Counted from the stretch's first letter, positions 14,701 through 22,558 are shown. The stretch is 28,308 nucleotides of DNA from Syntrophales bacterium (GCA_023230565.1 JALNXD010000039.1:1-28308), one strand, 5' to 3'. Notes: a model not told the origin generated them from the sequence alone. Translations and numbers: made by a program.

Positions 14701-15722
14701 TTAAAATCCGTTATGCCTTAACTGACAGGCGAGGCAAAGTGTTGAAAGCTTCAAGAAATATGGATGATTTAAAGGAACACGCACCGAAGGAAAAAGAGTC
14801 GCCCCTGTTTGAGAAAGCTCTGGCAGAATGGAAAAAAGAAGGACTTGCTGCTTGGAATTTTGGAGATATTCCCGAAAGAATTTCTATTGGCGGCAGCACA
14901 CGAGGCATCCCATCAGTCGCCTATCCGGGGCTGGAAGACGAAAGGACATCCGTTTCGGTCACATTGTATCATAGCGAAGAAGAAGCACGCGGTGAACATG
15001 AAAAAGGAGTAAAGCGGCTTTATCTTCTCCAGTATTCCAAAGAACTTAAATATCTGCGTCAATGCCTTTCTCTTCCGTCGGATTTAAAAGCGGTAGCGGC
15101 GTATTTCAGGGGAAAAGAAAAATTTGAAGAAGCTCTCTTCAATAAAGCGCTTTGCCTGCTGGTCGATTGCACTACAAGAAATCAGAAAGAATTTCATCTT
15201 AATCTGGAAAAGGCACGTTCCCGAATCCATGAAACGGCACATTCCATTATTACAGTTATAGAACCTGTCTTTCGCTATTACAATGATTTGAGGCGCACCC
15301 TTAATGATCTTGAAGAATCAAGATTGACAAACAAAAAAGCTCTTTCCTTTATAGAAGAAATAAGAAAGGAATTACGAATCCTTATACCGGATGATTTTCC
15401 AAATCGCTATGATGTCGGAACTCTGTCCCAACTGCCGCGCTATATTCGTGCTCTGGCTGTCAGGGCGGAACGGGGCATCGTTCATCTGGAAAAAGACAGC
15501 ATAAAAGCCGAAAAACTTCGGTTCTACACGTCAATCTTGCAAGAGATAGAAAATACTCTTCCCTCTTTTACATCAAAAGAAAAAAAGCAAGCGATCGAGG
15601 ACCTGCGCTGGATGATTGAAGAGTACAAGATATCACTTTTTGCACCTGAAATAAAAACACTCTCACCGGTATCGCCCAAGAGGCTAAATAAAAAAATCGA
15701 AGATGTGCAAAAAATGATTTGA
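11772..15722 (+). CDS. hrpA: ATP-dependent RNA helicase HrpA
   Basis: A DEAH-box helicase of about 1316 residues, near the 1300 of E. coli HrpA. Walker A GETGSGKT at 102-109, DEAH at 199-202, the SAT motif (ITSATID), and the C-terminal helicase motif QRAGRCGR are all present, followed by the winged-helix/HA2 region, an OB-fold domain and the long C-terminal DUF3418 region seen only in HrpA-type proteins. HrpA acts on mRNA and stalled ribosomes in E. coli. I placed the start at ATG 11772 (AAGGA five bases upstream, MANTDKKSQ); an in-frame ATG 31 codons earlier (11679) would add a basic, less conserved leader. It stands alone on the plus strand. An 8-bp inverted repeat (AGCCGGAT at 15722, ATCCGGCT at 15775) follows the stop. 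Confidence 0.95.
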   Translation: MANTDKKSQIEQRISKTLRKDRFALLSAYGRIKNLKRKKIDQSMIDREMNVFKKKLERAEQSRHARIAGLPRVTYPAELPITEKREEIVEAIRRHRVIVVTGETGSGKTTQLPKMCIEAGCGIEGVIGCTQPRRIAALSIARRLAEELGEPAGRSVGYKIRFNDRTDPRGYIKFMTDGILLMEAQSDRLLYKYDTLIIDEAHERSINIDFILGILKGLIEIRKDLRLIITSATIDPQKFSYFFNDAPVIEVSGRMYPVEIRYRPVFNFSEDDSEANLVDAAVKAVKELKKEHRQGHALIFMPTEQDIRETCEVLEGKNYKNSIVLPLFGRLAAADQERIFYPTREDKLIVATNVAETSITIPGIRYVVDTGLARISEYNAATRTKGLPVKPVSRSSALQRAGRCGRMQSGICVRLYSEEDYEERPLFTPPEILRSNLAEVILRMMILKIGDMSDFPFIDPPRPKAVKDGYDILKELGAIRAAEKGFVLTGRGKEMARLPLDPRIARMILEAEHQKCVDEILIIAAALSIQDPRERPFEKEAAADEAHRCFQNPSSDFAAFLTIWKQYHTAAETKKTKNQMRKFCRENFLSYRRMKEWCDIYEQLGQILNEGGSNYKKGKKSPHKGEAFYEAVHKSIIAGYLSQTGLKKEKNIYRTARGQEVMIFPGSCLFNKGHDWIVAAETVETSRVFARTAACVKSEWLEETGKEFCRYHYSEPRWDRERGEVIASEQVTLYGLPLVANRIVSYGRINPEEATEIFIRRALVEGDIDTPFSFLQINRKLIHTVVTMENKIRRRNILVSDDDLTEFYKERLGIVFDIRTLKKIVKDKNNDDFLKMTEEDIRKYLPEEDILARYPDTIVLDRTPLRVTYRFSPGSAKDGATIRIPTEFIANVPSDSADWHIPGLLEEKITALIKGLPKEYRKQLIPISRTVQTVIEEITSGSEKGSLLAELAKAIHKRFGVAVPATVWPAESIPEHLKIRYALTDRRGKVLKASRNMDDLKEHAPKEKESPLFEKALAEWKKEGLAAWNFGDIPERISIGGSTRGIPSVAYPGLEDERTSVSVTLYHSEEEARGEHEKGVKRLYLLQYSKELKYLRQCLSLPSDLKAVAAYFRGKEKFEEALFNKALCLLVDCTTRNQKEFHLNLEKARSRIHETAHSIITVIEPVFRYYNDLRRTLNDLEESRLTNKKALSFIEEIRKELRILIPDDFPNRYDVGTLSQLPRYIRALAVRAERGIVHLEKDSIKAEKLRFYTSILQEIENTLPSFTSKEKKQAIEDLRWMIEEYKISLFAPEIKTLSPVSPKRLNKKIEDVQKMI

Positions 15723-15825
15723 GCCGGATTACCTGATGCTACTCGCACCGCCCTCGATACGTGCTCGTTTGCTCATCCGGCTGCCGGGGAAAGTCTTTAT
15801 TTTTCTTTCCGATTTTTTTCAATGC

Positions 15826-15855
15826 TTGACAAGGCCTCACTCGCAGACATATAAG
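15826..15855 (+). promoter_or_regulatory. Promoter of the 15919 membrane-protein gene
   Basis: TTGACA (15826-15831), 18-bp spacer, TATAAG (15850-15855). Transcription would begin near 15862, about 57 bases before the ATG at 15919. One mismatch from consensus overall. Confidence 0.6.
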
Positions 15856-15918
15856 GCTTTTTAAAATGCGTGCGCTTCTTAACATTCCCTTTTCACGACA
15901 GATTGCAGGATTCTGAGC

Positions 15919-16680
15919 ATGAGGTACATAAAAAAACTGTTTTTACTATTATACAGCCTGCTGAAGAAACTGGTAATTGTCATCAAAACCCATTTTATTT
16001 TGATGGAAGTTAAGATATTAGTTGCAGGACTGGCAATGACCTTTTTTGCAGGACTTTATCTTGTGTATCTCTTTTTCGCTGATCCCGATCTCTACAAAAC
16101 CCTTGTTTCTACTGCACTTATTCATATCATGGGCGGAAGAGCACTGGGAATCGCCACATGTCTTTCTGCGGGAATCCCCCTTCTTAAGACAATTTTTTGC
16201 AATCTATACCTGGAAATAGTAATCGTTCTTATCGCATACAGTATTGTGGTCTTGTTCATGCGCAATGTCCTGCAACCTAAACTTTTTCATAAAGCAGTAA
16301 GGCAGGCGGAACTGACGGCCCAAAGCCAGAAAACGAGAATTAAGAAATATGGAGCAGTAGGGCTTTTTATTTTCGTTATGTTTCCTTTTTTTATGACAGG
16401 CCCTGTAATAGGCTCAATAATCGGATACCTTCTCAACTACAGAGCGATAAATAACTTTCTCATCGTGTTTGGAGGCACATTTACTTCCATTATCGTGTAT
16501 GCTCTTTTAGGAAACCGTATGCTAAAATTCATAAATTCCTACATTCAAGTTGATACAGTAAAGACATGGGGAGCAACTATAGCCGCAATGCTGATTTTAA
16601 TCTTTCTTATTTATCACTTGAAAACCATCCGTCAGTACGTAAATAAGAATGGAAGTAAAAAAGAAACCGGCTGCGAGTAA
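15919..16680 (+). CDS. Putative small multidrug export family membrane protein
   Basis: A 253-residue inner-membrane protein with about five hydrophobic helices (around 34-55, 88-115, 143-168, 176-198, 215-236). The segment KKYGAVGLFIFVMFPFFMTGPVIGSIIGYLL, split by a proline-rich turn, matches the signature of the Sm_multidrug_ex family (COG2426 type), whose members were named for a proposed export role that remains weakly supported. Substrate unknown. AGGA lies eight bases before the ATG, behind its own promoter. Its stop is only nine bases from the end of the convergent ectC, so the two transcripts must overlap or terminate inside one another. Confidence 0.7.
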   Translation: MRYIKKLFLLLYSLLKKLVIVIKTHFILMEVKILVAGLAMTFFAGLYLVYLFFADPDLYKTLVSTALIHIMGGRALGIATCLSAGIPLLKTIFCNLYLEIVIVLIAYSIVVLFMRNVLQPKLFHKAVRQAELTAQSQKTRIKKYGAVGLFIFVMFPFFMTGPVIGSIIGYLLNYRAINNFLIVFGGTFTSIIVYALLGNRMLKFINSYIQVDTVKTWGATIAAMLILIFLIYHLKTIRQYVNKNGSKKETGCE

Positions 16681-16689
16681 GGACAACCG

Positions 16690-17082
16690 TTATTCATCCG
16701 GCTCGTATGAACCGTCTTCCCTGTGGACCTCTCGCCCTGTAAGGGGTGGAATGAATACACATACCAGACGCATATCGCTTTCTTTGGCCCGCAGAAGGTG
16801 ACGGTCATGTTTGTCCAGCGCATAAAGAGTGCCTGGAGAAATCGGAATTATTTCTCCAGTATCCGCGAGCTCAACTTCACCTTCACCTTCTATACAATAT
16901 ACTGCTTCAAGATGATGCGTATACCAGATCGGCGTTTCCGTCCCTGCAAATATGATCGTCTCATTGAAAGAAAAACCCATACCGTCTTTTTTCAGCAGTA
17001 AACGCCTGCTCACCCAGTTGTTGTTTTCGGCATATACTTCACGCTCGGTCCCCTTGATCTCACCGACCTTTTTAACCAACAT
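16690..17082 (-). CDS. ectC: L-ectoine synthase
   Basis: A 130-residue cupin that cyclises N-gamma-acetyl-diaminobutyrate to ectoine with loss of water. Characteristic stretches are the N-terminal MLVKKVGEIKGTEREVYAEN, the metal-binding region WYTHHLEAVYCIEGEGEVE and ALDKHDRHLLRA near the C-terminus. Length agrees with characterised EctC proteins (about 130). Its start lies inside the end of ectB (an 11-base overlap), so translation is likely coupled. It is the last gene of ectABC; neither ectD (hydroxylase) nor a dedicated aspartokinase follows. Confidence 0.96.
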   Translation of the reverse strand: MLVKKVGEIKGTEREVYAENNNWVSRRLLLKKDGMGFSFNETIIFAGTETPIWYTHHLEAVYCIEGEGEVELADTGEIIPISPGTLYALDKHDRHLLRAKESDMRLVCVFIPPLTGREVHREDGSYEPDE

Positions 17083-18358
17083 TAAAAAAAGCCCCCTTCA
17101 TCATATCTTCTTTTTTCTCCAAACAGGCCTCGATGGAATCGCCGATTATTTCCACTCCCTTGCGAAGAAGTTCTTCTTCAATCACAAGAGGCGGCAGAAA
17201 CTTAATTACATCGTTCTTTGCCCCTGCCCTTTCGATCACCAATCCTCTTTCGAAGGCTTCCGCGGTAACGGCACCGCTGAACCCCTGCTGCGGAAATTGA
17301 AGTCCGTATATGAGGCCCCTGCCCCTCATTTTTACACCAAGATGATCATAGGTATCAACGATGCGTTCGAGTTCTTCCTTGAGAATCCTTTCACGATAAA
17401 GTATGGCATCGGAAAAATCGTTATTATCCCAATAACTCAGCAGCTCTGTCGATGCGACAAACGCGAGGTTGTTTCCTCTGAATGTTCCCGTATGTTCGCC
17501 GGGCCTCCATTGATCAAGTTCCGGTTTCATCAAGACGAGCGCGAGCGGCAATCCGCCGCCAATCGATTTGGACAGAATCACAATATCAGGATTAACGCCT
17601 GATTCCTCGAAGCTGAAGAATGTTCCCGTTCTACCGTTGCCCACCTGAATATCGTCAACAATAAGCAGCACATCGAAATCTCTGCAGACCTGTTCGATAG
17701 CCTTTAGCCACTGCATACTTGCGACATTCACGCCGCCTTCGGCCTGTACTGTCTCCAGAATAACTGCAGCGGGAAGATCGACACCGCTGCTGCTGTCTTC
17801 CAGAAATTTTCGCAAATAAAGCGCCGTATCTGTACCGTCTCCAAAATATCCGTCGTAGGGCATAAATGTTACATTCGCCCGGTTTATAAACGCCTCGTCA
17901 CGATAAAAGGCATTTCCGGTAATGGCCATTGATCCCATCGTGAGGCCGTGAAATCCATTCGTAAAAGAAATGACATTTGATCGCCCTTTTACCATACGGA
18001 CAATTTTCAGTGCTGTTTCTACAGCATTTGTTCCTGTGGGCCCGCAGAACTGCACCTTATAATCAAGATGACGCGGCTGTAAAATGGTATGGCTGAGCTT
18101 TTCCAGGAATTTCTTCTTGGCTGTCGTAGCCTTGTCCAGCCCATGAAGAATTCCGTCATTTTTTATGTACTCAATAAGCGCCTCGTTTACGGCAGGATTA
18201 TTATGCCCGTAATTTAATGTGCCGGCGCCTGCAAAAAAATCTATATACTCTTTCCCCTGCTCGTCATAGAGCTTCGACCATTTGGCGCTTGAGAATACGG
18301 TGGGGAAATGACGTACGTAACTGCGCACCTGTGATTCCAGTTGTTCAAAAATTCTCAT
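17072..18358 (-). CDS. ectB: Diaminobutyrate-2-oxoglutarate transaminase EctB
   Basis: A 428-residue PLP-dependent class III aminotransferase that converts aspartate semialdehyde and glutamate to L-2,4-diaminobutyrate. Seen are the opening MRIFEQLESQVRSYVRHFP, the cofactor region FCGPTGTNAVETALKI, DDIQVGNGRTG, and the Schiff-base lysine in ILSKSIGGGLPLA. The ATG at 18358 was chosen because AAGGAG lies six bases before it and MRIFE is the usual EctB start; the 22-codon upstream extension runs into ectA. The gap to ectA is 19 bp. Length is typical (about 420-430). Confidence 0.96.
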   Translation of the reverse strand: MRIFEQLESQVRSYVRHFPTVFSSAKWSKLYDEQGKEYIDFFAGAGTLNYGHNNPAVNEALIEYIKNDGILHGLDKATTAKKKFLEKLSHTILQPRHLDYKVQFCGPTGTNAVETALKIVRMVKGRSNVISFTNGFHGLTMGSMAITGNAFYRDEAFINRANVTFMPYDGYFGDGTDTALYLRKFLEDSSSGVDLPAAVILETVQAEGGVNVASMQWLKAIEQVCRDFDVLLIVDDIQVGNGRTGTFFSFEESGVNPDIVILSKSIGGGLPLALVLMKPELDQWRPGEHTGTFRGNNLAFVASTELLSYWDNNDFSDAILYRERILKEELERIVDTYDHLGVKMRGRGLIYGLQFPQQGFSGAVTAEAFERGLVIERAGAKNDVIKFLPPLVIEEELLRKGVEIIGDSIEACLEKKEDMMKGAFFNVG

Positions 18359-18377
18359 ATCATTCTCCTTTATGTGC

Positions 18378-18857
18378 TTATAGAGGACCGATGCGAAGAA
18401 GAATTTCCTCTTCATGCGAATCATCGCAAAAAAGATCCTTCGTCATGTAACGCATCGTACGACAGGATGTTTCATGCATTTCTGCAAAATTTTGGAAAAA
18501 GCGAAGAGAAGAATCATTTGAAGGCGTGACTGTCGTTTCGATGTAAGATGCCCACGGTGCGCCCTCAGAAATAAGGCGATCGAGCATCTGCCCGGCAATC
18601 CTCCGGCCTCGCATATCTTTATGCACCACCACCTGCCATACGAAAAGCGTATCCTGTTTTTCCGGATGGCGATAGGATGAAATAAAACCTGCCAATTGCG
18701 ATCGATATTCTGTCAATATGCATGTCTTACTGAAATGATCGCATAAAAGAAGGTAGCAGTAGCATGAATTCAGATCCAGTGGAGGCGAATTTTTTATCAA
18801 TTCGTATACAGCCCTGCCGTCTTTTAACCCCGGTTGTCGAAATGAAAGAGCTTTCAA
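18378..18857 (-). CDS. ectA: Diaminobutyrate acetyltransferase EctA
   Basis: A 159-residue GNAT-fold enzyme that acetylates diaminobutyrate with acetyl-CoA, the second step to ectoine. The family is recognised by PPLDLNSCYCYLLLCDHF, FVWQVVVHKDMRGRRIAGQMLD (acetyl-CoA pyrophosphate loop) and ETTVTPSNDSSLRFF. The start is TTG at 18857: an in-frame TGA lies five codons upstream, no ATG precedes the conserved region, and GAGG sits ten bases before the TTG. First gene of ectABC, behind a TTGACA promoter about 60 bp upstream. Confidence 0.95.
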   Translation of the reverse strand: MKALSFRQPGLKDGRAVYELIKNSPPLDLNSCYCYLLLCDHFSKTCILTEYRSQLAGFISSYRHPEKQDTLFVWQVVVHKDMRGRRIAGQMLDRLISEGAPWASYIETTVTPSNDSSLRFFQNFAEMHETSCRTMRYMTKDLFCDDSHEEEILLRIGPL

Positions 18858-18918
18858 TCCTCGTTCGCCTCATGTCTTTCAATATTTGCTGTCCTTTATA
18901 TGCTTTCAGTTGAAACAT

Positions 18919-18948
18919 TTTATACACTAATTATATGCTCTTTGTCAA
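18919..18948 (-). promoter_or_regulatory. ectABC promoter
   Basis: On the minus strand TTGACA (18948-18943), 18 bp, TATAAA (18924-18919). The predicted start is near 18912, about 55 bases before the ectA TTG. The 18-bp spacer and AT-rich surroundings are compatible with an osmotically controlled sigma-70 promoter; this is inference. No EctR gene is adjacent. Confidence 0.65.
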
Positions 18949-19010
18949 GTCCGCACTGTAATTAACGACAGGATTTCTCATACTCGCTTCAAGTACCCTG
19001 TTCAGGATGC

Positions 19011-19040
19011 TTGACTTATGGAAGGCTATACTCCTATAAT
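19011..19040 (+). promoter_or_regulatory. Promoter of the VTT-domain gene
   Basis: TTGACT (19011-19016), 18 bp, TATAAT (19035-19040). It faces away from the ectABC promoter and would start transcription near 19047, leaving a leader of about 158 bases that contains a seven-codon ORF. Confidence 0.6.
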
Positions 19041-19184
19041 TTAACTATATTTGAAGAAAACATCAGCGTCTGAAGATATCACGTCGAATCTGAATAAAAA
19101 ATCCGCGCTTATTGTGTACGGTTTATTTCAAGCTGAATCTTTCTACCTCCTCATTACTATAAAAAAAAGCCGAAGGATACTGAT

Positions 19185-19208
19185 ATGGCGCACATGAGCT
19201 TTTCATGA
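19185..19208 (+). CDS. Seven-codon upstream ORF overlapping the VTT gene start
   Basis: ATG at 19185 encodes MAHMSFS and stops at a TGA (19206-19208) that overlaps the ATG (19205-19207) of the next gene. AAGGA at 19173-19177 lies seven bases before this ATG, whereas the main gene has no clear ribosome-binding site of its own. The layout suggests that ribosomes arrive through the short ORF and re-initiate. Confidence 0.45.
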   Translation: MAHMSFS

Positions 19209-19909
19209 ATTCTACAATAAGAAAATTATCCCGTATCGCTTACAATCCGGCTGTTCTGAAGGCAGTAATTTTCCTGCTTTTCATTGTTGCAGCGGTTATC
19301 CTGATTAACTTTACACCGGCGCAGGAATATTTCTCGGACGAAGCGCTCGAACGCCTCATGAAAAGGGCCGGCATATGGGCGCCCATTGTATATGTAGCGG
19401 TGTATATAATAGGCGTGTGCCTTTTTGTACCTGCAACACTCCTTACCGTAGTCGGCGCAGCCATTTTCGGAGCCTATTGGGGCTTTCTTTACGCCTGGGC
19501 AGGGGCCTTGCTTGGCGGAGTAGCCAGTTTCCTGATCGGCCGGACGCTGGGCAGGCAGTTTGCACAATCTCTTATCGGAAACAGGCTGAAAAAATACGAT
19601 GATGCAATTGAACGAAACGGCTTTGCCACGGTACTGTACCTTCGGCTCATCTACTTGCATTTCACTGTCATGAATATGGGTATAGGGCTTACCAAAATAA
19701 AATTTTGGGACTATTTCTTCGGCACGGCACTCGGAATCGTACTGGGAACATTCATTTTCACCTATTTTGTCGGACTATTGCGAGAGGCATGGATAACCGG
19801 CAATTGGGAAATACTTATTTCCGTAAAAATGTTTTTCTCAATCTGCCTCGTGATTTTTTTATTATTTGTCCCGAAGATCGCAAAAAAGATTAAAGGTGAA
19901 AGCGAATGA
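19205..19909 (+). CDS. TVP38/TMEM64 (VTT domain) family membrane protein
   Basis: A 234-residue inner-membrane protein of the VTT/SNARE-associated (DedA-like) superfamily. Hydrophobic helices lie at about 20-37, 54-75, 78-110, 142-160, 172-195 and 205-225. The family core is the GAAIFGAYWGFLYAWAGALLGGVASFLIGR stretch (split reading: FGAYWGF then GALLGG then FLIGRTLGR) and the later YLRLIYLHFTVMNMGIG, where many relatives read R-x-x-P-x-x-P; here the prolines are missing. Relatives move or distribute lipids; the substrate here is unknown. Translation probably depends on the overlapping upstream ORF. It converges on the sulfur gene ending at 19967. Confidence 0.82.
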   Translation: MNSTIRKLSRIAYNPAVLKAVIFLLFIVAAVILINFTPAQEYFSDEALERLMKRAGIWAPIVYVAVYIIGVCLFVPATLLTVVGAAIFGAYWGFLYAWAGALLGGVASFLIGRTLGRQFAQSLIGNRLKKYDDAIERNGFATVLYLRLIYLHFTVMNMGIGLTKIKFWDYFFGTALGIVLGTFIFTYFVGLLREAWITGNWEILISVKMFFSICLVIFLLFVPKIAKKIKGESE

Positions 19910-19966
19910 TCGCGACAAGATACATTAGTAGAAAAGCCCTTCTTCCATATTATTTCATGGATTCAC

Positions 19967-21346
19967 TCAATGCTCCAGAATGGGGCAGCCGATTGCCTGG
20001 CATGCCGCCATTGAGCCAAGACTGTCTTCCACGTGCTCAAAGCCATTTTGTTTTAAAATGGAAGCAGCAATAATAGCCCGCTGCCCGCTGCCGCAGAATG
20101 TAGTGACCGGCTTTTCTTTCGTAATTTCACTCAGCCTGTCGGGTAGCTCGCCCAGATAAATATGAACCGCTCCAGGCAAACGACCCTCGTTATATTCATC
20201 AATCTTTCTGACATCCAGAAGCGTGAAATTGTAATCCGACTGGATCCGGCGGACAAGTTCCGTTGCATGTACGGCAGGTATTCTATCGTATTTACGGCCG
20301 CTTACTTGCCACGCATGCAATCCTTCCTCCAAGTATCCAATCACATTATCATACCCCATACGGACGAGAAAACGAACTGCCGTTTCAACATCTTCATAGC
20401 CTGCTGTGATTAAACCTATCCCCTTATCGTAATTAACGAAATACCCCGCAAAACTCGGGATCATTTCCAGGGGGATTGCAAGGCTTTCCGGAACGAACGA
20501 TCCCGCAAAAGCCTCCGCGCTTCGGGTATCGATTACAAGCATTCCACTATTCATCTTCTTTTCAAATTCCGACGGACTCATGGGTCTCGGCCTGGGAAGC
20601 TCGCAGAGTTCAGGTGCTCCTTTTCTATTGAAGATCTCCATTTGCTTGAAATATGGCGGCTGATAGTGGTGTTCATTTACTTTGAACAGGATGAAATCTT
20701 CTTTCTTCTTTTTTTGCAATAAAGGATTATGTTTCCTTTCGTAACCCAATGTAGAAAATTCACGGTCAGCCATGCCGGCGCCGCAGACCGAACCGGCCCC
20801 ATGGGCAGGATAGATGATTACGTCATCTCCAAGAGGAATCAGCTTTTTGAAGACACTCTCGTAAAGTAGTCCGGCAACCTCTTCCTTTCGATCGGGGAAA
20901 AAATCGGTTCTTCCCACGTCTCCTATAAAAAGAGCATCGCCGGTGAATACCCCGATCGGTTCTTCGGAGAAGCTCGTGTCGCTGAGGGCAATGGAAATAC
21001 TGTCAAAGGTATGCCCCGGCGTCTCGAGAATTTTGAATACGAGACTGCCGATTTCGAACCGATCTCCTTCCGAAACCGGGTTGCCGTATTCAAAATCGGT
21101 GGCCTTGCCGTGATAAATTTCCGCACCCGTACGCCGGGCAAGATCAAGCGATCCGATAACGTAATCTTCATTGCGGTGTGTCTCGAAAATATGGGTAATC
21201 GCCGCACCTTTGCTATAGGCGATATCGACATATTCCTGGCTGTCCCTGCGCGGATCGATTACTGCTGCCTTTCCGTTATGCCCGACGATATAGGACAGGT
21301 GAGCCAATCCTTCCGAACGGACCGTTTCAAGAAACATCTTTCCCAT
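19967..21346 (-). CDS. MBL-fold persulfide dioxygenase-like protein fused to two rhodanese domains
   Basis: A 459-residue protein. Residues about 1-225 are a metallo-beta-lactamase fold of the ETHE1/CstB type, about 255-350 a first rhodanese domain and 360-459 a second. In ETHE1 the iron ligands are His, His, Asp; the equivalents His57, His112 and Asp137 are present, but the HxHxDH motif reads THRNEDY, with Asn59 and Tyr62 replacing two histidines. The first rhodanese loop (TAGYED) lacks the catalytic Cys; the second (FCGSGQR, Cys418) has it. Expected role: handling glutathione- or protein-bound sulfane sulfur. Start ATG 21346 has AAGGAGA upstream. It follows two YeeE/YedE genes by 22 bp. Dioxygenase activity is uncertain in an anaerobe. 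Confidence 0.82.
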   Translation of the reverse strand: MGKMFLETVRSEGLAHLSYIVGHNGKAAVIDPRRDSQEYVDIAYSKGAAITHIFETHRNEDYVIGSLDLARRTGAEIYHGKATDFEYGNPVSEGDRFEIGSLVFKILETPGHTFDSISIALSDTSFSEEPIGVFTGDALFIGDVGRTDFFPDRKEEVAGLLYESVFKKLIPLGDDVIIYPAHGAGSVCGAGMADREFSTLGYERKHNPLLQKKKKEDFILFKVNEHHYQPPYFKQMEIFNRKGAPELCELPRPRPMSPSEFEKKMNSGMLVIDTRSAEAFAGSFVPESLAIPLEMIPSFAGYFVNYDKGIGLITAGYEDVETAVRFLVRMGYDNVIGYLEEGLHAWQVSGRKYDRIPAVHATELVRRIQSDYNFTLLDVRKIDEYNEGRLPGAVHIYLGELPDRLSEITKEKPVTTFCGSGQRAIIAASILKQNGFEHVEDSLGSMAACQAIGCPILEH

Positions 21347-21368
21347 CGTGCTCTCCTTTTTTATCCCT

Positions 21369-21923
21369 TCATGTTTTGATTTCTCGTGTCGAGTCTCTTT
21401 CGAGAATAACGGCCACTGCCGCCGTCGCCGCCGCCATGCCTGCAACCCATAACAGCGGATTTGTACCGGTAAGTTCCGGCAATGTGGGAGCTCCGGCATC
21501 GCCCTTTTCCAGAAGCGTCTTGATCTTCGGATACAGGGTTATATAGGCAGCGGCACCTGCAACCATCCCAAGGGCTCCTGTCGCGGCATCCTTATGTCCC
21601 GCACCGAGAGCGGCCATACCGGTTCCCGGACAGTAACCAAGCATCGCCATCCCGGCCCCGAATGCGGTACCGCCCAAAAGGATTCCTCTTGTATTAAGAG
21701 GTTTAATTGTAGACGGCGCGAGACCGGACCGATTGAGAATGTGAGCCCCTGCGGCGCCAACGGCTGATGCTGTTGCCATTATTTTGAATACCGATGAATC
21801 TGAAGCGTGCAGCTGCCCTGAAATTGCCCCCGGGTCCGCTGCACGGCCTTTGTGCAGCAAAAATCCGAAGATCATGCCGGTACCCGCTCCGAGCAAAATT
21901 TTACCGATCGTATCTCTTTTCAT
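21369..21923 (-). CDS. YeeE/YedE-type sulfur transporter subunit, C-terminal-half form (DUF6691-like)
   Basis: A 184-residue membrane protein with four or five hydrophobic segments. The motif LGYCPGTGMAALG (about residue 96) is the hallmark of the second half of split YeeE/YedE transporters; full-length relatives such as TsuA carry thiosulfate through conserved cysteines. ATG 21923 overlaps the previous gene's TGA (ATGA), with GGAGGA upstream, so the two halves are translationally coupled and probably form one transporter. A 40-codon upstream extension of the frame lies inside the neighbour and is ignored. Confidence 0.85.
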   Translation of the reverse strand: MKRDTIGKILLGAGTGMIFGFLLHKGRAADPGAISGQLHASDSSVFKIMATASAVGAAGAHILNRSGLAPSTIKPLNTRGILLGGTAFGAGMAMLGYCPGTGMAALGAGHKDAATGALGMVAGAAAYITLYPKIKTLLEKGDAGAPTLPELTGTNPLLWVAGMAAATAAVAVILERDSTREIKT

Positions 21924-22441
21924 TTCTTCCTCCCGAAGAATGCCTTCGATACTATCGCACCCGATGCAAAAATAACGGGGACAAAAAGCCAGCTTGACGC
22001 GGCGAACTGCATTGTGCCGCTTATCCCGTGACCGCTTGTGCACCCGTTAGCCATCCTGGCGCCCAACATCATAAGAGCGCCCCCGCCGAATGCCGTTGCA
22101 TACCGCAGTGCCCCCGAATGCTCCTCCTTTTGGGCACTGATTTCCGGCATCCTGGAAGAATTTTTTTCGGCGGAAAGCCGGGCACTGAGCATACTTCCGA
22201 AAACGACGCCGGCAACGAGCCCCGTCTCCCAGTCTATTTTCGGCGTCTCTTCATGTGTTCGGGCATACTCATTTACCGCCTTTTCAGGAAGGATCTTCCC
22301 GGCTGCCAGCGCAACGGCATTCTCAAAGGCACTTGTAATCCCGAGGGGCCTTTTCGCCGTAAGCATCGCAGCCGTTTCCAATGCGCCGATGGCCGCCCCC
22401 ACCGTATAGGGCGACCACGATTTCTTTTGTAATGCCTCCAT
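21920..22441 (-). CDS. YeeE/YedE-type sulfur transporter subunit, N-terminal-half form
   Basis: A 173-residue membrane protein. The family motif GARMANGCTSGHGISG (about residues 126-141) carries the cysteine thought to bind thiosulfate or sulfide. The N-terminal YTVGAAIGALETAAMLTAKRPLGITSAFEN is also typical. A charged loop of about 40 residues (KAVNEYARTH to EHSGALRY) lies between the first helices. AAGGAGGA lies before the ATG. The pair with the downstream half-gene is the usual bacterial split form. Upstream is a 117-bp gap from the porin gene, holding one CCTAA half-site at about 22466 but no full palindrome. Confidence 0.86.
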   Translation of the reverse strand: MEALQKKSWSPYTVGAAIGALETAAMLTAKRPLGITSAFENAVALAAGKILPEKAVNEYARTHEETPKIDWETGLVAGVVFGSMLSARLSAEKNSSRMPEISAQKEEHSGALRYATAFGGGALMMLGARMANGCTSGHGISGTMQFAASSWLFVPVIFASGAIVSKAFFGRKK

Positions 22442-22558
22442 CCGGCTCCTCCTTTCTATTTTTCACCTAATATTAATCCGCCAAACGGGAAGAAAAAGAA
22501 ATGGGGTCTAGTATGTATTTGGCTGCGAGGCTGATTGAAATAAAACGATTTTTTCAAA

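Noticed and set aside
15722..15782. 8-bp inverted repeat after hrpA as a terminator
   Set aside because: The arms are 45 bases apart and no T-run follows directly; too weak to call.
18727..18927. ATG-initiated 66-aa frame overlapping the start of ectA
   Set aside because: Out of frame with ectA and without family resemblance; the conserved ectA frame begins at TTG 18857.
22028..22432. 134-aa plus-strand ORF opposite the YeeE/YedE gene
   Set aside because: Antisense to a recognised membrane protein and rich in Pro/Arg/Ser, as expected for a shadow of GC-rich codons.
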